Source: Streptomyces sp. MBT65 (GTDB lineage: Bacteria; Actinomycetota; Actinomycetes; Streptomycetales; Streptomycetaceae). Taken from it: DNA of 49,683 nt. The DNA is taken from the NCBI RefSeq assembly GCF_016612545.1, contig NZ_JAENRY010000068.1, forward strand, positions 1 to 49,683, written 5' to 3'. Position numbers and translations under genes: made by a program. The notes under the pieces are model-generated. The model saw only the letters and a list, made by a program, of their open reading frames with translations. It did not search any database and was not told the DNA's origin. Below, one piece after another: positions 32,743 through 41,336 of this stretch. Each line of letters begins with the position of its first letter. The stretch's first letter is position 1.

Positions 32743-33551
32743 TGATCTCCTAGCAGACGGTCCAGCAGGCCCCTGGACTCCTGTGGTGACAGGGCCTGTG
32801 ACCGCAGCATTGCATACTTGCGCGCCAGCCTGGATACCTCGTCGAGGTCCGCGACCCACTGGCTGCCGCGCTGTCCTTCTGTGTAGGCGAGCTGCTGGTG
32901 GTCCGGTGTCTCCAGGAGTGTGAAGGGGCCGTCGAGACCAGCGTGCGCGGCCGTGTTCATCGGCAGGATCTGGAGTGCCAGGCCCGGGAGTTCGGCGCAC
33001 TCGCGCAGAAAAGCGAGCTGTTCGCGGCGGGCCTCCGGTGTGCCGATGCCGAGGTGCAGCACCGGCTCCCAGATCACGAAGCTCATCGTCGGCGGGTTCT
33101 TGCGCTGCAGGATCTCCTGGCGCTCGATTCGGCCCGCCAGCTTCGCCGCGATCTCGTCCTCGTCGTACGCCGGGATGCGTTCCGCCAGGACCGCGCGGGC
33201 GTACTCCGTGGTCTGGAGCAAGCCCGGGATGACCGCGTTGTCGTACCAGGACAAGGCGATGGCCTCGCGCTCGTGCAGCATGTACTCCTCGGCGTAGAGC
33301 GGGAATTGGTCGATCTCCGGCAGGTTTTCGACTCCCGCCTCGAACGTCCCCTTCGTGTCGAGGATCCCGTCCAGCGTCCGCGCGAGCGTGGGCATCAGCC
33401 GGCGCCTGCCCTGCTCCACCGACGCGATCGTCTCCTCGTCGACCATCGCCCGCTCGGCGAGCTGGCGTTGTGTCAGCCCGGCGGCCATGCGGGCTGCTTT
33501 CACCTGTGAGCCCAGTAGCCGCATCGCCGAGCGGTTCTTCTTGGAGTTCAT
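32739..33551 (-). CDS. XRE-family regulator with DUF5753 domain (Scr1/WhiJ-like)
   Basis: A 270-aa DNA-binding protein. The N-terminal XRE helix-turn-helix lies at about 15-70 (VKAARMAAGLTQRQLAERAM, DEETIASVEQGRRRLMPTLA). The C-terminal DUF5753 ligand or partner domain lies at about 85-265 (YDNAVIPGLLQTTEYARAVL, SFVIWEPVLHLGIGT, LALQILPMNTAAHAGLDGPF). Relatives in Streptomyces act with a DUF397 partner in development and antibiotic control. The ATG at 33551 follows GGGGAG. It is divergent from the ATPase gene across 122 bp with a 10-bp palindrome, a classic regulator arrangement. Confidence 0.92.
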   Translation of the reverse strand: MNSKKNRSAMRLLGSQVKAARMAAGLTQRQLAERAMVDEETIASVEQGRRRLMPTLARTLDGILDTKGTFEAGVENLPEIDQFPLYAEEYMLHEREAIALSWYDNAVIPGLLQTTEYARAVLAERIPAYDEDEIAAKLAGRIERQEILQRKNPPTMSFVIWEPVLHLGIGTPEARREQLAFLRECAELPGLALQILPMNTAAHAGLDGPFTLLETPDHQQLAYTEGQRGSQWVADLDEVSRLARKYAMLRSQALSPQESRGLLDRLLGDQ

Positions 33552-33654
33552 TCTGTGGTGCTCCCCACATCCACCCGTTTCGGACCCCGCGCGAACCCGT
33601 ACTCCACCCGTACAAAAACGGATCCCGGGCTCACGCCCTGTCAACGGTAGTGAC

Positions 33655-33664
33655 GTTGCGCAAC
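33655..33664. promoter_or_regulatory. Palindrome in the XRE/ATPase divergent region
   Basis: GTTGCGCAAC is a perfect 10-bp palindrome 9 nt upstream of the ATPase GTG at 33674 and 103 nt upstream of the XRE ATG. It may be the operator of the XRE protein, but this is inference. Confidence 0.4.
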
Positions 33665-33673
33665 TCTTGTCCC

Positions 33674-34201
33674 GTGAACCTGAGTGAGAAGTTCTTCCGG
33701 CGCGAACGCCGGTCCGTTCCCGCCGCCAGGGATTTCGCTCACGCGTTTCTGACCGCGTGGGGGCTCGCCGGGACCTCGCGCGGTGCGGATGTACTGCTCT
33801 GCGTAAGCGAGTTGGCGACCAACGCACTGGTGCACGGGGTGCCGCCGGGGCGTCAGTTCCGGCTGGTGCTGCGGTGCGACGGGCGGGTGTTGCATGCGGA
33901 GGTGCATGACAGCGGGGGTGGGGTTCCGCGCGTCGGCGACCATCCCGGCGGTACGGATGAGGGTGGGCGGGGGTTGCTGCTTGTGGCGGCGCTCTCGGAC
34001 AAGTGGGGGGTGCGGGAACGGGACTTCGGGAAGGTGGTGTGGGCGGAGTTCGGGTGTGAGGGGGGTGGGGCCTCAGGTCTCGGTCTCGGGGCGGTTCATG
34101 AACTCCGGGGTGAGCAGGGCTCGGTAGGGCTCGAAGACCAGCTCCGGGGAGAGCTGGTGCACGGCGATCCCTCTGGCGATCAGGTCGAGTCCCTCCAGTG
34201 A
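33674..34201 (+). CDS. Histidine-kinase-like ATPase (RsbW/SpoIIAB-type regulator)
   Basis: A 175-aa HATPase_c protein of the anti-sigma regulatory type, common in Streptomyces beside XRE-DUF397 pairs. The N-box ELATNALVHG, G1 box VHDSGGGVPRVG and G2 region GGRGLLLVAALSDKWGV are visible. It may phosphorylate an anti-anti-sigma factor or act as a regulatory partner. The GTG at 33674 is the likely start. The reading frame continues about 50 residues past the usual end (near KVVWAEF) with a low-complexity tail. That tail overlaps the convergent gene by 129 nt, so the original stop may have been lost. Confidence 0.83.
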   Translation: MNLSEKFFRRERRSVPAARDFAHAFLTAWGLAGTSRGADVLLCVSELATNALVHGVPPGRQFRLVLRCDGRVLHAEVHDSGGGVPRVGDHPGGTDEGGRGLLLVAALSDKWGVRERDFGKVVWAEFGCEGGGASGLGLGAVHELRGEQGSVGLEDQLRGELVHGDPSGDQVESLQ

Positions 34202-35968
34202 CTCCCTGCGGATGATCAGAGGCATCACTTCCGCGGCCAGTTCCCGAGCGGCGCGGTCGAGGGGCGGCGGCCACTCCCGGTGCAGGGCCGCCACGGCGTC
34301 GGCCAGCTCCTTCCACTCGCCTTGGTACACGCCCGACAACATCTCGCCGAAATACACGCGAGGCACCTTGGTCCACAGGTGCAGCAGCAACTCGGTCTGG
34401 GCGAACGGGGGTCGGGGCAGCGCGCCGAAGAGCAGCCAGCCGAAGTCGCTCTCCTGGCCGTCCCCGTCCCACAACTCGTCCACCAGGGCGAGGATCTCCT
34501 CGGTCGGCCACTCGCGGACGACGGCGTGGATCACGAAGTTGTTGTGCACGCTCAGGCGGCGGCCCTGGTCGAGTTGCTCCCGCAGGTAGTCCGTGACATC
34601 CGCCCGTGGTCGTCGGACGAACGCGGTGATTCCTGATCGCACCATCCTCGGCAGTTCGTCACCGACACCGGCCAGATGCACGGCCAGGGAGAGCACGTCG
34701 CTCGGTGTGCGCCGCAGCGCGGCTGCCAGCAGCATCTGCGCACCCTGCTCGGCCCGCCGCATGGGACCGGACCTCGTGGTCAGCGCCAGAACCAGTCGCG
34801 CGAGCTCCTCCGTCGGCAAGGAGAGCGCCAGCACGGCCCGCAGCCGTACGGAACCCTCCGCCCATCGATGCGCCAGGAGCCGGTCCGCCAGCAGCATGAC
34901 CTCATGTGGACGACGGTTCTGTACGAGTGCGTCGAAGGCCGGGTCCGCCGGGTCCCGCGTGGCCAGCAGCGCGACCGCCGTCTCCTCGGCCCAGGTGAAC
35001 GCGCTCGTCGGCACCTCGCCCAACATGTCCCACCACAGCGGGTTGTCCGTGCCGTCCGTGCTGGTCGAGCCGTTGTCCGCATTGTCCGCGCTGGACAGCG
35101 CGAGCGTCTCCGCACCGTCGTCCAATGCGGTCACGGCACCGCGCAGACGGTCGGCGATCGCCTGGCCGACCGCCTCGGCCCGTTCCAGGGCCGCGTCCAC
35201 GTCGTCGCCGTAGCCGCTCTGCGGGGCGACTTCCTCCGCGCCCGGCGCCGGAAGCCGCGCGGTCCCCCGCTCGCGACGAATCGCCCGGGTTCGGGTCATG
35301 GCCTCCGCGAAGAGTGCGGTGGCCAGTTGGCGGTCGCGCTCGGTGCGGGCCAGCCGTGCGCTGGTGCGGTCGCGGCGTTCGATCGTGCGGGTCAGTTCCG
35401 AGTCGATGCTCCGGAGACGCGGCAGGTCGGGCGGGACCGCTGTCATGGTCAACTCCCGTTCCCGGGTGAGGTGTTCCACCTCGTCGGCGAGGACGACCAC
35501 CCACACGGACAGCACGGACGCGAGGGCGGTGGCGTCGCGCAGGGCCAGTTCGGACTCGTACCGGACCTGGTTGAGGGACGCCAACTGTTCGTACAGCTCG
35601 ATCGTTCTGGCCTGGGCGGACACCGCCACACTTCTGCTGACCGGAGTACGCCGTTTCTCCGCCCTGGCCAGCAGATCGAGACCCTCGGCGAGCAGGCGTT
35701 GGCGACTCGGCCGTAGTCCGGGCGCGGCCGTGCACGCCTCGACGACCGCCGTGACGAACCCGGCGTCGAGCTTCGCCCCCGCCAGCCGCTCACTGATCGC
35801 GGACTTGCTCAGACCGGTCACGCCCGCGTCGGCCAGCGCCTGAACCGTGATCCCCGCAGCCTCCACCCGCTTCCGCAGGAACGTGGCGAGGGCCGTGTAC
35901 TCCTCCGTGTCCGCGCGCACCGGGCCGAACTTCCGGCCGGCCCGACGGGGTAACTGCTGCTCGGTCAT
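34073..35968 (-). CDS. Unrecognised HTH-containing protein with helical repeats
   Basis: A 631-aa cytoplasmic protein I cannot assign. Residues 20-85 resemble an XRE-type helix-turn-helix (TALATFLRKRVEAAGITVQA, GLSKSAISERLAG). Residues about 100-240 are helical and probably coiled coil (LYEQLASLNQVRYESELALR, RDRTSARLARTERDRQLATA). The C-terminal 320 residues look like HEAT/TPR-like helical repeats (FDALVQNRRPHEVMLLADRL, RADVTDYLREQLDQGRRLSV, VDELWDGDGQESDFGWLLFG). A highly polar NADNGSTSTDG stretch divides the halves. The ATG at 35968 follows GGGGGA; two in-frame ATGs lie upstream. It overlaps the ATPase gene end. It could be a stress or phage-response regulator, but this is speculation. Confidence 0.7.
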   Translation of the reverse strand: MTEQQLPRRAGRKFGPVRADTEEYTALATFLRKRVEAAGITVQALADAGVTGLSKSAISERLAGAKLDAGFVTAVVEACTAAPGLRPSRQRLLAEGLDLLARAEKRRTPVSRSVAVSAQARTIELYEQLASLNQVRYESELALRDATALASVLSVWVVVLADEVEHLTRERELTMTAVPPDLPRLRSIDSELTRTIERRDRTSARLARTERDRQLATALFAEAMTRTRAIRRERGTARLPAPGAEEVAPQSGYGDDVDAALERAEAVGQAIADRLRGAVTALDDGAETLALSSADNADNGSTSTDGTDNPLWWDMLGEVPTSAFTWAEETAVALLATRDPADPAFDALVQNRRPHEVMLLADRLLAHRWAEGSVRLRAVLALSLPTEELARLVLALTTRSGPMRRAEQGAQMLLAAALRRTPSDVLSLAVHLAGVGDELPRMVRSGITAFVRRPRADVTDYLREQLDQGRRLSVHNNFVIHAVVREWPTEEILALVDELWDGDGQESDFGWLLFGALPRPPFAQTELLLHLWTKVPRVYFGEMLSGVYQGEWKELADAVAALHREWPPPLDRAARELAAEVMPLIIRRESLEGLDLIARGIAVHQLSPELVFEPYRALLTPEFMNRPETET

Positions 35969-35993
35969 CTGTCCCCCGGTCCCGATGCCCATA

Positions 35994-36069
35994 TGTCCAC
36001 GGACAAAGGGCATTGTCCGGCACCGCAGGGCCCATGGTCAGGCACTTCCACATCGCGGTTGAGGACAAA
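35994..36069. promoter_or_regulatory. GGACAA repeat motif in divergent promoter region
   Basis: The palindrome TGTCCACGGACA lies at 35994-36005. TTGTCC (36014-36019) and GGACAAA (36063-36069) repeat the same half-site. They lie in the 159-bp gap between the unrecognised HTH gene (-) and the small membrane protein gene (+), so are possible operators of the HTH protein. Confidence 0.4.
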
Positions 36070-36127
36070 TCGCCGTCCTGCGCAGGCTGTTCGCAGCACC
36101 CCACCCACGGAGAAACGAGGAACGACC

Positions 36128-36304
36128 ATGCCCGCGCCCAAGCGCACACACCCCCGCACCCTCGACCTGCTCGCCTTCCTCGCCGTCCTGGCAACCGGCA
36201 TCGTCCTGCTGCTCATCGGCGTCCCCCCGAACTCCCTCGCGATCGTCGTCGTCGCGATGGGCGGCCTGTACGGCGCCTGGCTCGGCATCGGTCGGGGCGA
36301 CTGA
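36128..36304 (+). CDS. Small membrane protein
   Basis: A 58-aa protein with a basic start (MPAPKRTHPRT) and two hydrophobic segments (LLAFLAVLATGIVLLLIGVP and LAIVVVAMGGLYGAWLGIG) joined by PPNS. It should be a two-pass membrane hairpin. The ATG at 36128 follows CGAGGAA. No family is recognised with certainty. It is divergent from the HTH/helical-repeat gene and 110 nt upstream of the RTX-like gene. Confidence 0.72.
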   Translation: MPAPKRTHPRTLDLLAFLAVLATGIVLLLIGVPPNSLAIVVVAMGGLYGAWLGIGRGD

Positions 36305-36413
36305 ACACTGCCCGACGGAACCGTGAACTCCGCAAACCGGGGCACAACCCTCTCCCCGCACCGGCGGTCACTCGTGAATGTCGGAATCCCCTGCTTCACA
36401 CGGAGGTTGTGCC

Positions 36414-37328
36414 ATGCCCGCTCCCCGTATCAGCCGCAGGGCCCTGCGCGCCGCCTCGGCTCTCGGCCTGGCCGTCGGCGCCGGGCTGGCCATGACGGTC
36501 GCCCTGCCCACCAGCGCCGGAGCCGCGACCGCACCGGCGACGGTCACGAAGACCAACGACAACCGGCTCGTCTACAAGGCGGCGCCCGGACAGGTCAACA
36601 AGGTGACTGCCAAGGCGACTTCGACGGACGGCGGCGACAGCATCACCTACGTCATCGACGACGTGGTCCCCGTCAGCATCGCGGCCGGCGTCCCCTGCAC
36701 CCACCCCACCGCCTCGGACCTCACCAAGATCTCCTGCCAGGCCATGGGCGGGTCGGCCGACCGGCCGTTCGCCGTCATCCTGATGTCCCTGGGCGACCGC
36801 GACGACTCCATCAGCTACGACAACGCCACCGGCCAGGCCCTCAACTCGGCGCTGCTGATGCTGGGTTCGGGCAACGACAAGGCGGTCGACACCGGCCAGT
36901 TCGACGGCAACGAGATCGACGGCGAGGACGGGAACGACTCCATCGTGGTCGGCACCGACGCCATCGTCTTCGGCGACGCGGGCAACGACACGGTCCGACT
37001 CGGCGCCCGCTCCCGGGCGTTGACCTACGCGGGCAACGACACGGTGTACGCCGACGGCGTCGACAGCTGGGTGGACGCGGGCCCGGGCAACGACCACCTC
37101 TACGGCGGCGCCGGCAAGCAGACCCTGAACGGCGACGCCGGCAACGACACCATCCGCGGCGGCACCGGCGACGACGTCCTGCACGGCAACGCGGGCAACG
37201 ACATCCTGTACGGCAACAGCGGCAACGACTTCCTCTACGGCGAGGCCGGCAACGACAAGCTCTACGGTGGCCCGGGCCACGACAAGCTCTCGGGCGGGGC
37301 GGGCTCGAACGTCGTACACCAGGACTGA
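36414..37328 (+). CDS. Secreted RTX/hemolysin-type calcium-binding repeat protein
   Basis: A 304-aa exported protein. The signal peptide is about 1-38 (RISRRALRAASALGLAVGAG ... SAGAATA). An N-terminal region up to about 150 has a disulphide-capable pair (VPCTHPT, ISCQAMG). From about 165 to the end are nonapeptide-like repeats of the pattern GxxGNDxLxG (GDAGNDTIRGGTGDD, LHGNAGNDILYGNSGND). RTX repeats fold as a parallel beta-roll on binding Ca2+ outside the cell. The ATG at 36414 follows GGAGG at 7 nt. No catalytic domain is visible. It may be a structural or adhesion protein of the cell surface. Confidence 0.87.
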   Translation: MPAPRISRRALRAASALGLAVGAGLAMTVALPTSAGAATAPATVTKTNDNRLVYKAAPGQVNKVTAKATSTDGGDSITYVIDDVVPVSIAAGVPCTHPTASDLTKISCQAMGGSADRPFAVILMSLGDRDDSISYDNATGQALNSALLMLGSGNDKAVDTGQFDGNEIDGEDGNDSIVVGTDAIVFGDAGNDTVRLGARSRALTYAGNDTVYADGVDSWVDAGPGNDHLYGGAGKQTLNGDAGNDTIRGGTGDDVLHGNAGNDILYGNSGNDFLYGEAGNDKLYGGPGHDKLSGGAGSNVVHQD

Positions 37329-37374
37329 GCAGGCGGGACTGAACGAACAGCCCCGCTTCCTCGATCCGCCCCGG

Positions 37375-40300
37375 TCAGCCGAACGCCAGTTTCCCCGTCC
37401 AGTTGCCGACCACCGTCGTGTAGGTGCCCATCGCGGTCTTGCCGCCGGCGTAGAGGCGGACGCTGCCGTCGCTCATGTGGGCCCACAGGTCGGGGACCGT
37501 GTCGCCGGTGACGTCCGGGATGGCGAAGAAGCGGGGTACGGCGGTGGCGGTCCAGCCGCTGGCCGCGTACTCGGTGTCGGCGCCGCCCGCGCCCGCCGCG
37601 GAGTTGGCGAGGGAGAGGATGTCGACGCCGGTGGCCGCCGCGTTGGCCTTGCCCTTGCGCAGGATCAGCCGGCCGGAGTCGGTGGTGCGGTAGAGCATGT
37701 CGGCGATCCCGTCGCCGCTGATGTCGGCGACCGCGACCACGTCACGGGTCGTCCACGCGGAACCGGTGTTCAGCAGCGTGGCACCGGCGAACGAGCCGCC
37801 GGTGTAGCCGGTGAACGCCCAGTACTGGGTGCCGGAGGTCATGAAGAGTTCCGGCTGCCCGTCTCCCGTGATGTCCCCGGCGGAGAGGATCTGGTCGAAG
37901 GCGGACGCGGCCGGGACGGTGACGTTCGCCCCGCCGGTGTCCGTGCCCGTGGTGGGCAGCAGGACCGGCATCCGGGCGCAGGTGTTGAAGCCGCCGAAGC
38001 CGTCGCCCGGGTAGACGTAGAGCGTGCCGTCGTTCATGCGGGCGACCAGATCCTGGAGGCCGTCGCCGGGGTAGTAGTCGCCCCCGTGCGTGATGAGCGC
38101 GTCCTTCCAGTCCACGGCGGTGGTCGTGCAGCCGTCGGAGTAGGCCGTGTTCTTGGTGGTCTCGCCGTAGGACGGGCTCATGCCGACGAACAGGTCGCCC
38201 TTGGTGCCCGAGGGGTAGTCGCGCAGGCCGTAGCTGGTGACGCCGTCGTCGTCCGTGGCCGTGGTGATGGTCAGCAGGTCCGGCTTGTCGTCACCGGTGA
38301 GGTCGGCCGTGGCCTCGTCACGGTCCTTGGGGCTGACGAAGATCTTGTACGCGTTCGGGGTCACCGACTCGTTGCCGGCCGCGTCGACCGCCTTGACGTA
38401 GAGGATCGCCGGTCCGGCGAGCGGCGGGGTGACGGAGACGACCGACGTGAAGGAGGTGCCGGTGATCACCTCGCCCGCCTTGGTGGTGCAGCTGTTGTGG
38501 TCGCTGAGCTTGGTCGTCTTGTCGTATGCCGTGCTGTTCCAGCTGTACGCGTACGAAGTGACCTTCTCCCCGGGCCAGTTGAAGAACGTCATGCAGCCGG
38601 ACTGGCCGAAGGTGGCCTTGGACCACTGGTCCTCGCCGCTGTCGTTGTCGTCGTCCGCCTCGTCGAAGTCGGCGGAGGTCACCGTGGGGGTCTTCGGGGC
38701 GACCGTGTCGAGTTTGAAGTAGCAGCTGTAACTGGTCGGGGACTGCGCCGGATAGTCGTCCTTGACGTACATGTTCCAGTGGTACGTGCCGTCCTTGAGG
38801 CCGCCGCTGTCGAACAGGACGCTCGCCGTGGTCTTTCCGGAGGCGCTCGCCTCACGGTTGTAGACCGTGCCCGTCGTGTCGTTCTTCAGGTACAGGTGCA
38901 CGATGTCCAGGTCGTCCTTGCCGTCCGGGTCCGAGACGGCCGCGGAGAAGGTGATCTGGTCGTTGGCGCCGATGGTGACGTAGGGCGCGGTGGTGGTGCA
39001 CTTGCCCGGGCTCATCTTGAGCTTGGCCGGCTTGTTCGGCGTGGTGTTGAAGGTGACGTCGACGTTCGGGCCCGCGTTGTCGTTCGTGGCCTGGAACTTC
39101 TTCCAGGCGTACTGGTCGTCCTCGTTGCTCGCCTGAATGCCCAGCGTCCAGTGGTTCAGGCTGTTGTCGGCCGCGTACTTGGCGGCCTCCTTCACGTTGA
39201 AGGTCGTGTTCCCGGCCGCGCAGCTCTTCTTGTAGCCCTTGGCGTACGACTTGGTTTCCTGGCGGGCGTTCCAGCCGGGCTGGTTGCTCCAGCTGGTCTT
39301 CTTGTCGATGTCACCGGTGCGCCAGACCTCGACGTCCCTCTTGGTGCAGGACCAGGAGTACGTCTCCTTCATGTTGAGCGTGGCCTCCTTGATGGAGGTC
39401 GTGCGCACCGCGTTCGGCCACGCCATCGTGAAGAAGGAACGGCTGCTGCCGAAGGTGTCCGACTCGTAGCCGGCGCGGGCCTCGTTGGTGCCCTTGTTGA
39501 AGCCGCGCCCGTTGAAGAACGTGGCGGTGGCCCAGGTGCCGCGCTTGTAGGCGGTGGTCCAGTTGCCCGCGTCGGTGTTGGTGCTGGGGTCGATGAAGAC
39601 CGGGTACGTGGTGCCCGAACCGGTCAGCAGATCCTGGTCCGGCGTGATGGTGATCGTGCCGTCGGCGGCCAGTTTCGGGTCCGTGCGGGCGGAGTGGGTG
39701 CCGGGCTGGGGACCGCTCAGGCCCGGGAACTCGCCGTCGATGGCGGTGGTTTCCGGGGTGACCACGGCGTCCTCGTCGCCCGCCGGCTGGGTCGCCACGG
39801 GGTCGGCCGAAGCCGCCGTGGGGCTCGCGGTCGCGTCGCCGTCGGTCTCGGTGGTGGCGGTGGGCGCGGCGGACGCCGTACCGAAGTCGGTGTCGGCGTT
39901 CTGGTCGTCGGCGCCACGTTCGCGGGCGGCGTCGTCGGGGTCCGCCGGCTGCGGTGCGTCGCTCGCGGTGTCCGTGGCGGTCGGGGTCGGGTCGGGGTCG
40001 TCCTGGCCGCCGTCCCCGTGGGTGAGGTTGTCGGTGGTGGCTTCCTTGCCGGCCGAGTCCCACATCAGGAGGGTCGGGGTGGCCGCCACGTCGTTGCCGT
40101 CGGCGTCGTAGGCGTGGATGGAGCCGCTGCGCGAGTCCAGCTTCATCGTCAGGTCCGGTGAGGACAGGCCGTACGAGATGGTCTTGAGCGCCGGATTGGC
40201 CGCCGCCTGGGCCGACTTGACGACCAGGACCTCGGAGAAGCCGCCGTCGTTCGCCGCGAGGACGAGGTCGACGCCGGGCAGCACCTCGCGGTACAGGGCC

Positions 40301-40947
40301 TCGTTGCTCTCGACCTCGGGGGCGGGGAGGGTGCCGGGCCAGGTGAGGTTGATCGTGTGGCCGGCGGTGGTGAGGGTGACGAGGGTGGTGGCGGTGTCTT
40401 CGGCGGTGTCCGCGGCCTGCGTCGTCGTGTTGGCCGTCGTGGCGTTCGCCGTCTTCGTGCCCGCCGTCGTCGCGTTCGCGCGGTACGCCGCCGGATGTAC
40501 GTAACTCGCCTTGCCGGCCGCCGACTTGGCCTTGCCACCGCCCGAGAACACCACCGGCGTCGTCGTGGCCTTCGTGGTCCAGTCGCCGTTCGCCGTGCGG
40601 CGCAGTGTCGGGTCGACGGCCCGCCAGGTGCCGCCGACCTTGGCGCGCACCGGTGAGACATGGATGCGGGTGGTCAGCGTGTGGTCGGGGTTGGCCCAGG
40701 TGGTGGTCGTCGCGGTGCGGGCCGTGACGATCTCGACGCGCTTGCCGGAACTCCTGGCCAGGGCTCGGGCCTCGGTCTCCGTACGGGGGTGGGGTTTCGT
40801 GTCGCCGCTCTTCGCCGTGGAGCCGCCGGAGTCGTGGTCGGGGAGCAGTACCCAGGCGGTTCCGGCGGCCAGGATCAGCGCCAACAGCCCGGCGAGCAGG
40901 CGCATGTGACGTGGGCTCAGCCTGTTCGGCCAAGAAGCGGAGGACAC
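37375..40947 (-). CDS. Secreted DNRLRE domain and FG-GAP/VCBS repeat protein
   Basis: A 1190-aa exported or membrane-anchored protein. A signal or anchor helix lies at about 15-35 (HMRLLAGLLALILAAGTAWV). Residues about 435-635 form a DNRLRE module (GTTYPVFIDPSTNTDAGNWT, VDVTFNTTPN), and Ig-like domains extend to about 870. Residues about 880-1190 contain FG-GAP/VCBS-type repeats (TADLTGDDKPDLLTI, AGDITGDGQPELFM, AVADISGDGIADMLY, PDVTGDTVPDLWAH) typical of a beta-propeller that binds Ca2+. The first GTG is at 40947; ATG at 40905 is an alternative. Its DNRLRE layout resembles the front half of the minus-strand RHS protein, but there is no YD shell. It is divergent from the large plus-strand RHS gene. 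Confidence 0.85.
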   Translation of the reverse strand: MSSASWPNRLSPRHMRLLAGLLALILAAGTAWVLLPDHDSGGSTAKSGDTKPHPRTETEARALARSSGKRVEIVTARTATTTTWANPDHTLTTRIHVSPVRAKVGGTWRAVDPTLRRTANGDWTTKATTTPVVFSGGGKAKSAAGKASYVHPAAYRANATTAGTKTANATTANTTTQAADTAEDTATTLVTLTTAGHTINLTWPGTLPAPEVESNEALYREVLPGVDLVLAANDGGFSEVLVVKSAQAAANPALKTISYGLSSPDLTMKLDSRSGSIHAYDADGNDVAATPTLLMWDSAGKEATTDNLTHGDGGQDDPDPTPTATDTASDAPQPADPDDAARERGADDQNADTDFGTASAAPTATTETDGDATASPTAASADPVATQPAGDEDAVVTPETTAIDGEFPGLSGPQPGTHSARTDPKLAADGTITITPDQDLLTGSGTTYPVFIDPSTNTDAGNWTTAYKRGTWATATFFNGRGFNKGTNEARAGYESDTFGSSRSFFTMAWPNAVRTTSIKEATLNMKETYSWSCTKRDVEVWRTGDIDKKTSWSNQPGWNARQETKSYAKGYKKSCAAGNTTFNVKEAAKYAADNSLNHWTLGIQASNEDDQYAWKKFQATNDNAGPNVDVTFNTTPNKPAKLKMSPGKCTTTAPYVTIGANDQITFSAAVSDPDGKDDLDIVHLYLKNDTTGTVYNREASASGKTTASVLFDSGGLKDGTYHWNMYVKDDYPAQSPTSYSCYFKLDTVAPKTPTVTSADFDEADDDNDSGEDQWSKATFGQSGCMTFFNWPGEKVTSYAYSWNSTAYDKTTKLSDHNSCTTKAGEVITGTSFTSVVSVTPPLAGPAILYVKAVDAAGNESVTPNAYKIFVSPKDRDEATADLTGDDKPDLLTITTATDDDGVTSYGLRDYPSGTKGDLFVGMSPSYGETTKNTAYSDGCTTTAVDWKDALITHGGDYYPGDGLQDLVARMNDGTLYVYPGDGFGGFNTCARMPVLLPTTGTDTGGANVTVPAASAFDQILSAGDITGDGQPELFMTSGTQYWAFTGYTGGSFAGATLLNTGSAWTTRDVVAVADISGDGIADMLYRTTDSGRLILRKGKANAAATGVDILSLANSAAGAGGADTEYAASGWTATAVPRFFAIPDVTGDTVPDLWAHMSDGSVRLYAGGKTAMGTYTTVVGNWTGKLAFG

Positions 40948-41336
40948 CGAACCGTTTCCCCTCTGACGGTGGCGACATGACGTCGGCGACCTGACGTGGC
41001 CGCATGCGGACGACCCTCCGCCCGCTCGCCCGGTGGTCGGTGCCGGGGTGTGGGGAGGACGTGCAGATCATGGAGCGCCGGTGTGCGCCGGGCAAGCCCC
41101 ATTCGGTCGGGTACGGTCGGCGGAGCGTCCCCTTCCGGGCTCAACGCCCCTTATGCCGCCCGGAGTTGGGCAGACTTGTCATGTTCTGATCAGTGATCAA
41201 GCCCACATAAAGTCAAATGATCTAGCGCTGATGGCAAAGGGCGGCCAATAATCCGGGCTGTTTTCCTTCTCTGTTTCTCCATCGCGTCTTCACGGCCGGG
41301 GTGACTGCCCGGCCGGGGTCACCGGGGGGTCCTTCC
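40948..41336. promoter_or_regulatory. Divergent intergenic region with TGATCA-G-TGATCA element
   Basis: A 389-bp gap between divergent secreted-protein genes, AT-richer around 41170-41280. TGATCA occurs twice with 1 nt between (41187-41192, 41194-41199), making a 13-bp palindrome. No gene is credible here; promoters for both genes are expected. Confidence 0.45.

Noticed and set aside
37267..40161. A long plus-strand open frame opposite the DNRLRE/FG-GAP gene
   Set aside because: The translation is a low-complexity Val/Gly/Arg string without motifs, whereas the minus strand gives recognisable domains.
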